This document shows, in pieces, positions 32,270 to 40,651 of a DNA stretch of 64,000 bases (positions are counted from its first letter, which is position 1; every line of letters begins with the position of its first letter). Below the pieces are notes generated by a model. It searched no databases, was not told the DNA's origin, and saw only the letters and a program-made list of their open reading frames with translations. Origin of the DNA: Synergistaceae bacterium. GTDB taxonomy: Bacteria > Synergistota > Synergistia > Synergistales > Aminobacteriaceae. A program made the translations under genes and the position numbers. The DNA lies in NCBI GenBank assembly GCA_017439345.1, contig JAFSJJ010000001.1, forward strand, positions 17,548 through 81,547, written 5' to 3'.

Positions 32270-33341
32270 AAATTTCTCTCAGGCTCTGAGTATAAGGCGG
32301 TCTTGCAATTCCGTGCTCAGTAATTATTGCCGTTATAAGCTCATGACTCGTAACGTCAAATGCAGGGTTGTAGACTTTCACACCTTCAGGAGCCATACGC
32401 TTTTGATACCACATTTGAGTGATCTCTTCAGGGGGACGCCGTTCGATTATGATCTCATTTCCTGTTTTAATGCTCATGTCAATAGTAGAAGTCGGCCCGA
32501 GTACATAGAACGGGATATTATAATATTTTGCAAGTATCGCTACTCCTGACGTTCCGATTTTGTTACATGCATCACCGTTAGAAGCTACTCTATCACAGCC
32601 GACGAAGACAGCATTAACCCAGCCGTTTTTCATGACCTGAGAAGCCATGTTATCGCAAATTAATATAGTGTCGACTCCGTCAGAGATTAACTCAAATGCA
32701 GAGAGTCTTGCACCTTGAAGCAAAGGCCTTGTCTCATCGCAGTAGACGTGAAAATTCATTCCCCTCTCGCGGCCAAGATGTATGGGAGCTAAAGCAGTTC
32801 CGTATTTCGCAGTAGCTAACTGTCCGGCGTTGCAGTGGGTCAATATTCCGTCTCCGTCTTTGATTAACGTTAAGCCGTGTTCGCCGATCTTCCTGCACAT
32901 TTCTGCGTCTTCTGATTTGATTGCAAGAGCCTCGAGCCTGAGCAAATTTTTAATCTCGTGAATGCTTTTGTCCTGATTATTAATTATTACCTGCTCCATT
33001 CGAGTTAATGCCCATGACAAATTTACTGCTGTGGGACGTGCTGAATTGAGATACTCTTTGAACTTTCGAAACTGTGAAAGGAATTCTGAATAAATTTCTG
33101 TGTTTATATTCTTAGCAGCGATATATATCCCGAAAGCTGCCGCGACTCCTATAGCAGGAGCTCCCCTGACTTGAAGAAGATATATTGCCTGCCTGATGCT
33201 GTTAATATCTTGAAGGTGAAGAAATTTTATCTCTCCGGGGAGTCTAGTCTGGTCGAGTATCACAAGCTCTGAGTTATTATCATCAAGTTCATTAAGAGTC
33301 ACTGTTTCATAATTCATTATGTTTGATTCGTTATTGTGCAT
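32253..33341 (-). CDS. mtnA: S-methyl-5-thioribose-1-phosphate isomerase
   Basis: About 362 residues. I start it at ATG 33341 because AGGAG lies seven bases upstream; longer frames run into the ppdK terminator. Family motifs are [52 protein letters not shown] and [17 protein letters not shown], including the catalytic Cys and Asp. It converts methylthioribose-1-phosphate (or 5-deoxyribose-1-phosphate) to the ribulose isomer. The downstream overlapping aldolase suggests a DHAP-shunt salvage route. The kinase or phosphorylase that supplies the substrate is not in the window. Confidence 0.92.
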   Translation of the reverse strand: MHNNESNIMNYETVTLNELDDNNSELVILDQTRLPGEIKFLHLQDINSIRQAIYLLQVRGAPAIGVAAAFGIYIAAKNINTEIYSEFLSQFRKFKEYLNSARPTAVNLSWALTRMEQVIINNQDKSIHEIKNLLRLEALAIKSEDAEMCRKIGEHGLTLIKDGDGILTHCNAGQLATAKYGTALAPIHLGRERGMNFHVYCDETRPLLQGARLSAFELISDGVDTILICDNMASQVMKNGWVNAVFVGCDRVASNGDACNKIGTSGVAILAKYYNIPFYVLGPTSTIDMSIKTGNEIIIERRPPEEITQMWYQKRMAPEGVKVYNPAFDVTSHELITAIITEHGIARPPYTQSLREIFERKE

Positions 33342-33360
33342 ATAAAAGCTCCTGGATAAC

Positions 33361-33390
33361 AAAAATCCCTCCGGACTCGAATCCAGAGGG
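33361..33390 (-). terminator. Terminator of ppdK
   Basis: CCCTCCGGA / TCCAGAGGG stem (33367-33375 with 33382-33390) followed on the minus strand by ATTTTTG. It separates ppdK from mtnA, which has its own ribosome site after the hairpin. Confidence 0.8.
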
Positions 33391-33400
33391 AATAATATTT

Positions 33401-36049
33401 TTACTTCAATACACCTAAAGCAGCATGAGCCGCAGCAATTCTCGCAACAGGGACTCTGAATGGCGAGCATGATACATAATTAAGATTTACGCTGTGGCAA
33501 AACGCTATACTTGCAGGGTTACCGCCGTGTTCTCCGCAAATTCCGACTGATAATTTCGGGTTGACGCTTCGTCCTTTCTCGACTGCCATCTTGACGAGCT
33601 GACCGGGGCCGTCTCTGTCAAGTTCTGCAAACGGATTCTCTTTGAAGACTCCTTTGTCGATGTACTGGAACAAGAATTTATTCTCTGCGTCATCACGTGA
33701 ATAGCCTAATGTTGTCTGGGTCAGGTCATTAGTTCCGCATGAGAAGAACTGCGCGTACTCTGCTAACTGGTCTGCAACGAGGGCAGCTCTTGGAATCTCT
33801 ATCATTGTGCCTACGAGATAAGTGAAATTGACTCCTGTTGACTTCATGACTTCTGAAGCAATTCTGTCTGCCATTTCCCTAAAGAATTTCATTTCTGGTT
33901 TAGTGCCTACTAACGGGATCATAACTTCAGGTTTGACGCTGACACCTGCTTTTGTGAGTTCTGCAACAGCCTCAAAGATTGCGTTCATCTGCATCTCGTA
34001 AATTTCAGGGTAAATCATTCCGAGTCTGCACCCCCTGAAGCCTAACATGGGGTTATTCTCGTGGAGCTGGTGAACTTTCTCAAGTGTCTCGTTAAGTCTC
34101 TTGGCCTCTTCCGGTGAAGCTGTCTTGAGTGCCTCGAGTATATTGGGCTCTTTGGGTAAAAACTCATGAAGCGGGGGATCAAGAAGCCTTATTATAACGG
34201 GAAGACCTTCCATAGCTTTGAATATTCCCAAGAAGTCCTCTTTCTGCATGACCTTCAATTTAGCCAGTGCCTCAGTCCTTGCGTCTTTAGCTGCGTCGCC
34301 TCCGAGTGCCACAACAAGCCTCTGCATAACCGGTAACCTGTCAACACCCATGAACATATGCTCAGTCCTGCAAAGTCCGATTCCTTTAGCTCCGAATTCA
34401 CGAGCTCTCTTTGCATCTTCGGGGGTATCAGCATTTGCCCAGACCATTTGAACAGCGTTCTCGTCTGCCCAGTCAAGAATTTTCTTGAAGTCGTCAGTAA
34501 ATTCAGCGTCAACCATCTTTGCTTCACCGGCTAATAACTGTCCTGTAGTTCCGTCAACTGTTACAAAGTCGCCCTTCTTGAAGACCCTTGAGCCAACTGT
34601 TAAAGTCTCTTTGTCAACGTCAATAGCTGCCTCTTCACAACCGCAGACAGCAGGTTTGCCCATTCCCCTAGCAACGACAGCAGCGTGAGAAGTCATTCCG
34701 CCTCTTGAAGTAACGACTCCATTTGAAGCAAATAATCCGTGAATATCGTCAGGACTCGTTTCGGGTCTTGCAAGTATAGTAGGTTTACCAGCGCGCGCCC
34801 ATTCTTCGGCCTCGTCAGCACTGAATACTAACATTCCTGCACCTGCACCGGGTGAAGCGGGAAGTCCTTTAGTGATTACGTCCTGTTTAACGCTTTTATC
34901 AACTTGACGGTGTAAGAGCATTTCTACTTGATCCGGAGAGACTCGAGTCACTGCTGTCTTTGTATCAATTAAGCCTTCGTTGACCATATCAACAGCTACT
35001 TTGACTGCTGCACTTGCCGTTCTCTTGCCTGCTCTGGTCTGGAGTAAGAAAAGTTTACCGCGCTCAATCGTAAACTCGATGTCCTGCATGTCCTGATAAG
35101 TGTTCTCAAGTAATTTCGTGAGTTCGCAGAGTCTCTTGTAATTCTCAGGCATTTTCTTTTCAAGTTCAGCAATAGGCATAGGCGTTCTTATACCTGCAAC
35201 AACGTCCTCACCCTGAGCATTAATCAAGAATTCGCCGTAAAGTTTATTCTCACCTGTTGAAGGGTTACGTGTGAAGCAAACACCTGTTCCGCAGTCATCG
35301 CCGAGATTTCCGAATATCATTGCGATAACGTTTACTGCTGTCCCTAAGCTGTCATCTATCTTGTTAATCTTTCTGTAAGTAACTGCTCTTGGAATATTCC
35401 AGCTCTTGAATACTGCCTCAATAGCGCGTCTTAACTGAATCCATGGATCAGACGGGAAGTCGTTGCCTGTAGCGTTCTTGTAGATTGCTTTATACTCGAC
35501 TAATAATTTCTCGAGAGACTCAGCAGGAATCTTGTAATCTTCTTTAGCGTCAGTTATGCCTGACTCAGCTCGTGCCTTTGCTAAAGCCTTCTCGAATAAA
35601 TCAAACTCTACTTCATCGACAACGCTCGAGAACATCTGAATAAATCTGCGATACGAGTCAAGAGCAAATCTCTTATTGCCTGAAGACTCAGCAAGTCCCT
35701 TTACAGTTTCGTCATTAAGTCCGAGATTAAGAATCGTCTCCATCATACCGGGCATTGATATAGGCGCACCTGATCTTACGGATACAAGCAGGGGATTCTT
35801 TGCGTCGTTGAAGCCTTTACCTGTCTCCTGCTCAAGTATGGCAACATATTTTTTAACGTCGTCCCAGATTGAGTCCATAATCTTTGGATCCTGCATATAC
35901 TTTCTGCACACTTCAGTAGTAATAACGAAACCTGCAGGAACAGGCAGCCCGGACTGAGCCATTTTGCACAAGTTAGCTCCCTTGCCTCCGAGTAATAACC
36001 TGTTGGAACTGTCGCCGTCTTTCAGGCTGTAAACGTAACGTTCGCTCAT
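33401..36049 (-). CDS. ppdK: Pyruvate, phosphate dikinase
   Basis: An 882-residue three-domain enzyme. The N-terminal ATP-grasp domain has [23 protein letters not shown]. The phosphohistidine domain has [21 protein letters not shown] near residue 450. The C-terminal TIM barrel has [33 protein letters not shown] and the catalytic Cys in [11 protein letters not shown]. It interconverts pyruvate, ATP and phosphate with PEP, AMP and pyrophosphate, serving pyrophosphate-linked glycolysis or gluconeogenesis in anaerobes. It is monocistronic with a strong terminator. Confidence 0.97.
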   Translation of the reverse strand: MSERYVYSLKDGDSSNRLLLGGKGANLCKMAQSGLPVPAGFVITTEVCRKYMQDPKIMDSIWDDVKKYVAILEQETGKGFNDAKNPLLVSVRSGAPISMPGMMETILNLGLNDETVKGLAESSGNKRFALDSYRRFIQMFSSVVDEVEFDLFEKALAKARAESGITDAKEDYKIPAESLEKLLVEYKAIYKNATGNDFPSDPWIQLRRAIEAVFKSWNIPRAVTYRKINKIDDSLGTAVNVIAMIFGNLGDDCGTGVCFTRNPSTGENKLYGEFLINAQGEDVVAGIRTPMPIAELEKKMPENYKRLCELTKLLENTYQDMQDIEFTIERGKLFLLQTRAGKRTASAAVKVAVDMVNEGLIDTKTAVTRVSPDQVEMLLHRQVDKSVKQDVITKGLPASPGAGAGMLVFSADEAEEWARAGKPTILARPETSPDDIHGLFASNGVVTSRGGMTSHAAVVARGMGKPAVCGCEEAAIDVDKETLTVGSRVFKKGDFVTVDGTTGQLLAGEAKMVDAEFTDDFKKILDWADENAVQMVWANADTPEDAKRAREFGAKGIGLCRTEHMFMGVDRLPVMQRLVVALGGDAAKDARTEALAKLKVMQKEDFLGIFKAMEGLPVIIRLLDPPLHEFLPKEPNILEALKTASPEEAKRLNETLEKVHQLHENNPMLGFRGCRLGMIYPEIYEMQMNAIFEAVAELTKAGVSVKPEVMIPLVGTKPEMKFFREMADRIASEVMKSTGVNFTYLVGTMIEIPRAALVADQLAEYAQFFSCGTNDLTQTTLGYSRDDAENKFLFQYIDKGVFKENPFAELDRDGPGQLVKMAVEKGRSVNPKLSVGICGEHGGNPASIAFCHSVNLNYVSCSPFRVPVARIAAAHAALGVLK

Positions 36050-36134
36050 GATGATAAAACCACACTCCTGATAAAAAATTTTTTTGCATGTGAATTATAA
36101 ATAATTTTGCGTTAAATTAATTGCGTTGTTTGCA

Positions 36135-37307
36135 CTAGTTTAACGTGATGACCCTACCCTCCCATGAAGACAAGTACGCAGCGTAAATAACTTTCACTGT
36201 GTCATAAGCAATGTCGAAACTTGAAAGAGGTTCTTTATCAAGCGCAATAGTCTCAAGAAAGTCTTTAAGTTCCCATGAATAGCCGCGGATTATATCATCA
36301 CAGACAAAAACTTTATTCCAGCCCAGTTTAGCCGGTAACATTTCAGAAATATATACGTCATCGAGTCCTGTCTCATCAAGAAAATAAGTATTTAATATAT
36401 CAGTCGGAGTTATATTGCAGGTCAAAGCCGAGTCGTTAGAGTAAATCTCAATATAATTTTTCGTGCCTCCTAAGACAGTATCGCTTGCAATGGTCAAGCA
36501 TTTAGTTCCGTCCGAGAATGTGAGACTCACAGCTGCATAATCTTCGACATCTTGAGGTCTTGCTGCAATGTGTCTGTGTTCATAATCTGACAAAATTTTT
36601 GTTGTAGTTCCTGTGTCAGCTGATACGCTCAAAATTTTTATGTCTTCATTGCGTGCTTCTGCTTCCTGCTGCTTGAGCCACAACATGCCGCTTAGTGGGT
36701 GAGTCCCTGTCCTGATTAACGTTCCTCCGCCTGTTTTGTTCCATTGACCTGCAACAGGAGAACTTGAACCCTTGAGGCTCTCTTCACCTTTCATGAATAA
36801 AATTTTTGATCTCTTAGCCTTGATAATTTCCGCAGCTTTCTGAACTGGAGGCGAGTAAATAAAATTCTCAGCGTAAAGAAATTTTTTCCCTGTCTCGTGC
36901 AAAACTTGCTTTAACTCGTTCATGTCATTAATAACTTGTTCGTACATAATTTTTCTGAGAGTGTTAAGCCCTATGTTCTCTTCACCTGGAGTCCCAAAGT
37001 ATCCCGTTAAAGGCTTCTCGCAGATTACGTGTTTGCCTGCCCTGAGTGCTTTTATCGCCATAGGAATATGCAAAAACGGAGGCGTTACTATATCTATGAC
37101 GTTGATCTCGGGGTCTCGAAGCATATTATCAAAGTCTGACTCGATTCGTTCATAGCCGAAAATATTTTTAGCGTCCTCTGCAAGTTTCGTGTTAATGTCG
37201 CAGATGGTCTTTAATCTGAATGGTACTGTGCTGACGTTCTTATATCCCCTGCCGTGAAGATGAGCTGCATAACCTGCTCCGGCTGTGCCTATGATTACTG
37301 GCTGCAT
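36135..37307 (-). CDS. Gfo/Idh/MocA-family oxidoreductase
   Basis: About 390 residues from Met at 37307, where the Rossmann fold begins (PVIIGTAGAGYAAHLHGRG). The EKP motif (AGKHVICEKPLTGYFG) near residue 100 is the family hallmark, and a C-terminal alpha/beta domain follows. An insert after EKPLTG is unusual. A GGAGG lies some 14 bases upstream, further than usual; a start at 37361 would add 18 residues. The substrate is unknown; sugars, inositol or sugar acids are typical. It is divergent from the gtrA operon. Confidence 0.85.
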   Translation of the reverse strand: MQPVIIGTAGAGYAAHLHGRGYKNVSTVPFRLKTICDINTKLAEDAKNIFGYERIESDFDNMLRDPEINVIDIVTPPFLHIPMAIKALRAGKHVICEKPLTGYFGTPGEENIGLNTLRKIMYEQVINDMNELKQVLHETGKKFLYAENFIYSPPVQKAAEIIKAKRSKILFMKGEESLKGSSSPVAGQWNKTGGGTLIRTGTHPLSGMLWLKQQEAEARNEDIKILSVSADTGTTTKILSDYEHRHIAARPQDVEDYAAVSLTFSDGTKCLTIASDTVLGGTKNYIEIYSNDSALTCNITPTDILNTYFLDETGLDDVYISEMLPAKLGWNKVFVCDDIIRGYSWELKDFLETIALDKEPLSSFDIAYDTVKVIYAAYLSSWEGRVITLN

Positions 37308-37394
37308 AGTAAAATAAAATTCCTCCTGTGAAAGTGTAAATAATGTGCTAAAATTTTTCATGAAAGCAAAGATTATAATAACACTTCAAGAGTG

Positions 37395-37430
37395 AATTAC
37401 TAATACAATTACTAATACAATTACTAATAC
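37395..37430. repeat. Three tandem copies of AATTACTAATAC
   Basis: Three perfect 12-base units lie back to back in the 276-base gap between the divergent Gfo/Idh/MocA gene and gtrA. The gap is otherwise AT-rich, with a TATAAT at 37536-37541 that could serve gtrA; I see no good -35 at the normal spacing. Confidence 0.85.
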
Positions 37431-37583
37431 AGATTCAAGCAAATTAACTATAGCATATCTTGTCTTACATCGAGTCAAAAAATTTTATTGAGTCATAATT
37501 GCATTTTGCATATAAGCTGAGGTTCGCAAGAATGATATAATTACGAAAAATTTTAATTAATATAAAAGTTGCGCGTTCAAAAA

Positions 37584-38006
37584 ATGAATAAATTTCAAAA
37601 TTGGGTCAAAACTCATAAAGCATTCTCTAATTATTTTTTAATAAGTTTGTCGCTCACATTTCTTGATATAATCATGTCTCGCATTCTTGAAATGTTTGTC
37701 GGTGTAGTCGAAGCAAATACAATCAGTCTAGTAATAGGCTTCGTAATTCAATATTTCTTATGCAGCAGAAAAGTCTATCAAAATAATGATTTCAGGACAG
37801 CATTAATGTTTTTCCTGACGTGGCTGGTTGGACTTACTATGGCTGACTCTATCGTATATTTTGTACGAGTAATTATTTTCACAAACAAGCCTGACATTCT
37901 ATATTTCTTCATAGCTAAAGGCTTCTCGATAGTAATACCGTTTTTCTTTATTTATTTTCTCCGCAAGAAATTAATCATCACCAAAGGAGTCAATTCAACA
38001 AAATGA
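37584..38006 (+). CDS. GtrA-family membrane protein
   Basis: A 140-residue protein with four hydrophobic spans, including FLISLSLTFLDIIMSRIL and the IGFVIQYFLCSRKVY motif typical of GtrA. GtrA proteins are thought to flip or help move undecaprenyl-phosphate-linked sugars made by a partner GT2 enzyme. I start at ATG 37584; a TTG at 37569 is the alternative. The next gene overlaps by four bases (ATGA) and encodes precisely such a glycosyltransferase, but it carries a poly-G switch, so GtrA would be made without its partner in the OFF phase. Confidence 0.85.
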   Translation: MNKFQNWVKTHKAFSNYFLISLSLTFLDIIMSRILEMFVGVVEANTISLVIGFVIQYFLCSRKVYQNNDFRTALMFFLTWLVGLTMADSIVYFVRVIIFTNKPDILYFFIAKGFSIVIPFFFIYFLRKKLIITKGVNSTK

Positions 38007-38770
38007 ACAAACTATTTGCAATGCTTCCATGCTTCAATGAGGAACTGAACATATCTGCTCTTATTGACAGCTGGATAACTCAGCGCGACTCGCTCTCATC
38101 AAAAGGCTATGAGCTTCAAGTCTGCCCCATCGATGACTGCAGCACGGACAACACAAAGGCAGTAATCATTCAGAAACAAGAACAATATCCCGAGACCGTA
38201 TGCCCGATATTTCATAAGGTCAATAAAAGTCTAGGGGGGGGGGTAAACAGTAGTATTGCGTATTTTCTTGAACACGGCACTAATGAAGACTTAATGTGCT
38301 TAATGGACGGCGATAACTCTCACGACCCAAAGTATGTACACTCAATGCTCGAAAAACTTAAAGACGGAGTCGAGTGCGTAATAGCTTCCCGTTATCAGCA
38401 AGGCTCAAAGATATTCGGAGTCCCATTCCACAGACGATTAATGAGCGACATGGCCAGAATTTACTACACGATCATTTTAGGAGTCCCAAACGTCAGAGAT
38501 TACACCTGCGGCTACAGGTTATATAAATATAATGCTGTTAAGAGGCTGTCAGAAAAATTTGGTGAGCCTATAATTCAAGAAAAGTCTTTTGCGTGCATGA
38601 TGGAATTTCTATATAAACTTTATCTTTCAGGGACAAAATTCGCTGAGACAGGCTTTGAGCTTCGTTATGACAAGAAACTCGGCGACAGTAAAATGAACGT
38701 AACTTCTACTGCAAGAAAAAGTTTGTCGGCAGCACTGAGACTCAGGAAGATTCGCAGCAAGGAATCATAA
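38003..38770 (+). CDS. GT2 (DPM1-like) glycosyltransferase with poly-G tract (phase ON)
   Basis: A 255-residue GT-A fold enzyme. It starts LFAMLPCFNEELNISALI, has PIDDCSTDNTK, the catalytic MDGDNSHDPKYV and ASRYQQGSKIFGVPFHRRL. The G-rich loop NKSLGGGVNSSIAYFLEHG, corresponding to the NxGxGxA motif of dolichol- or undecaprenyl-phosphate sugar transferases, is encoded by a run of ten G. In this sequence the frame is open. Gain or loss of one G would truncate the protein after about 80 residues. With GtrA it likely attaches a sugar to undecaprenyl phosphate for decoration of a surface glycan. No C-terminal membrane helices. Confidence 0.9.
   Translation: MNKLFAMLPCFNEELNISALIDSWITQRDSLSSKGYELQVCPIDDCSTDNTKAVIIQKQEQYPETVCPIFHKVNKSLGGGVNSSIAYFLEHGTNEDLMCLMDGDNSHDPKYVHSMLEKLKDGVECVIASRYQQGSKIFGVPFHRRLMSDMARIYYTIILGVPNVRDYTCGYRLYKYNAVKRLSEKFGEPIIQEKSFACMMEFLYKLYLSGTKFAETGFELRYDKKLGDSKMNVTSTARKSLSAALRLRKIRSKES
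38234..38243 (+). repeat. Poly-G contingency tract (10 G)
   Basis: Ten consecutive G encode Gly-Gly-Gly plus the first base of Val within the conserved glycine loop of the GT2 enzyme. The reading frame is currently intact. Tracts of this length are prone to slipped-strand length change. Confidence 0.85.
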
Positions 38771-39718
38771 TAAGAAACTTCCGCTGCCTTCATGTTCATG
38801 ATCTCTTGACTGCCCTGCTGCGAGTAATGCCATTGCCTGAGGGCCTATATTGCTTATAACGTCATCAGGCTTTCTTTGAGTGTTAATTTCCTGATTAATA
38901 TTCTGACTCTGACTCTGATTTTGAGTCTGAGTCTGGGCTTTAACTTTCTTACTTGCAGCTTTCTTTTTCTTTGGCATGTCGATTAGCAAATAGCCTTGAA
39001 TTTCCCCCTGCCATTCACAGACCCGAAACACTTTATTTTTCTCTTCGGGAGGATTAGAGAGTCTCTGCCACTTCCCGCCCTGAGCTTCGATTTCACGAGT
39101 CCATGCCTGACCGACTGAAGCCCACCATGTTATATCTTGAGCGTCGTTTAAGTCATCCGTGCAGTCATCAAGAGTAAATATTCCCGGTTTCAATTTCCTG
39201 AAAGCCATAAATCTCGCCCCGTTAGTGCCTTCGAGCCTCACGATAAATTCATCGCGTTCCGGTAATTCATGGGTATTTAATTTCTCAAGTCCTGAACCGA
39301 ACATTTTCTTAGCTGTCTCGTTGAGCCTTAATATTCCCCTTGAAGAAATCGCAAACGGCACAGGAGCTGACCACCATTCAGGATAACGCGGCTCATCGGG
39401 ATATAACGCTGTCTCAAGAGAATTAATAAATGCACCTGTATTGCTGACGTAAAGGGCGCGGACTTCATCAGGGTAATCAAGTTCATCGGGATTAACGGGC
39501 TTTACGATATTACGCGAGACTAACTGCGGGAGAGTCTTAATCATGGCATCAGCACATCCCCTTTCTACTAAGAAAACGAGCTGGCCTTTGTTAAGCACTA
39601 TAACACTTCCTGAATCAGGAATATACACAGCGTACTCAGCATCAGAGCCGAATAACGTCCTCAAGAAATATAACAGAGTCGAGTCCGGAGTAAGCTGGCT
39701 TAAATTATAACTTGTCAC
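38765..39718 (-). CDS. Hypothetical protein encoded after ftsY
   Basis: A 317-residue protein of unknown family. Residues 1-235 look globular with a PAS-like feel (ISSRGILRLNETAKKMFGSG). Residues 240-280 are a basic and Gln/Thr/Asn-rich linker (KKKKAASKKVK, TQTQNQSQSQN), and a short hydrophilic tail follows. No signal peptide. It is three bases downstream of ftsY, so it belongs to the same transcript, and its end overlaps the convergent GT2 gene by six bases. A cytoplasmic regulatory role is possible but not supported by a firm motif. Confidence 0.65.
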   Translation of the reverse strand: MTSYNLSQLTPDSTLLYFLRTLFGSDAEYAVYIPDSGSVIVLNKGQLVFLVERGCADAMIKTLPQLVSRNIVKPVNPDELDYPDEVRALYVSNTGAFINSLETALYPDEPRYPEWWSAPVPFAISSRGILRLNETAKKMFGSGLEKLNTHELPERDEFIVRLEGTNGARFMAFRKLKPGIFTLDDCTDDLNDAQDITWWASVGQAWTREIEAQGGKWQRLSNPPEEKNKVFRVCEWQGEIQGYLLIDMPKKKKAASKKVKAQTQTQNQSQSQNINQEINTQRKPDDVISNIGPQAMALLAAGQSRDHEHEGSGSFLL

Positions 39719-39721
39719 GTA

Positions 39722-40645
39722 TTAATCAAGCTCCATTAGGGCATTGGCGAAATCTGAAGCGTTGAAATTATTCAGGTCTTCAGGGCCTTCACCGAGACCG
39801 ATATAGCGAACAGGGATATTAAGACTCTTCGCAATTGAGATTACTACTCCGCCTTTAGCTGTGTTGTCATATTTAGTTAATATAATCGAAGTTACGGGAA
39901 TAATCTCGTTGAAAGTTTTCGCCTGTATGACTGAATTCTGGCCGAGAACTGCATCAAGGACGAGAACTACTTCAAGACGCTCTGAGCCTGCCTCACGCAA
40001 TAATATTCTGTGGATCTTGCGCAGTTCCTCCATTAAGTTATGCTTGTCGTGTAATCTTCCTGCGGTGTCGACTATCAAGACATCAGCCTTTGAACTCTCT
40101 GCTGCCTTCCATGCGTCAAAAGCAACTGCTGCCGGGTCGCTGCCCTGACCTTGAGCAATGACTCTGACTCCTGAACGTTCGCCCCAGATTTTGAGCTGTT
40201 CTACTGCTGCTGCCCTGAATGTATCTGCTGCTGCCATTATGACTCTTTTGCCTTGAGACTTGAACTTTACGGCTAATTTTCCTGCTGAAGTAGTCTTGCC
40301 GCTGCCGTTGACTCCTGCCATGAGAAGCACAAGAGGCTTGTGAGTAAAATTAAATTCCTGTCCCATGCCGTTGACTGAGTTTAATTCACTCGTAATTTTA
40401 TTCACGAAAATATTTTTCAGGTCAGCCGGTGTCTTGATAGCTTTATTAGTCTTGGCCTCGTTCCTGAGAAAATTTATTATCTCTTCAGTGAAGTCTAAGC
40501 CCGTATCGCCTGAGATTAATTTTTCTTCGAGAGAGTCCCAGAAGTCAGCATCAAACTTTGAGCTTGAGAATAATTTTGCAATTCCGCCGCTCCATTTCTC
40601 TTTTACGCTTTTAAAGCCTTCACGTAATTTCGCAAATAATGACAT
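39722..40645 (-). CDS. ftsY: Signal recognition particle receptor FtsY
   Basis: A 307-residue minimal SRP receptor with N domain (residues 1-95) and G domain. GTPase motifs are GVNGSGKTTSAGKLA (G1), DTFRAAAVEQL, DTAGRLHDKHNLMEEL and TKYDNTAKGG. It binds the SRP Ffh and delivers ribosomes making membrane proteins to SecYEG. It lacks the acidic N-terminal A domain of E. coli FtsY. The gene directly upstream (seven-base gap) encodes a very acidic membrane protein. Confidence 0.97.
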   Translation of the reverse strand: MSLFAKLREGFKSVKEKWSGGIAKLFSSSKFDADFWDSLEEKLISGDTGLDFTEEIINFLRNEAKTNKAIKTPADLKNIFVNKITSELNSVNGMGQEFNFTHKPLVLLMAGVNGSGKTTSAGKLAVKFKSQGKRVIMAAADTFRAAAVEQLKIWGERSGVRVIAQGQGSDPAAVAFDAWKAAESSKADVLIVDTAGRLHDKHNLMEELRKIHRILLREAGSERLEVVLVLDAVLGQNSVIQAKTFNEIIPVTSIILTKYDNTAKGGVVISIAKSLNIPVRYIGLGEGPEDLNNFNASDFANALMELD

Positions 40646-40651
40646 GATTAT

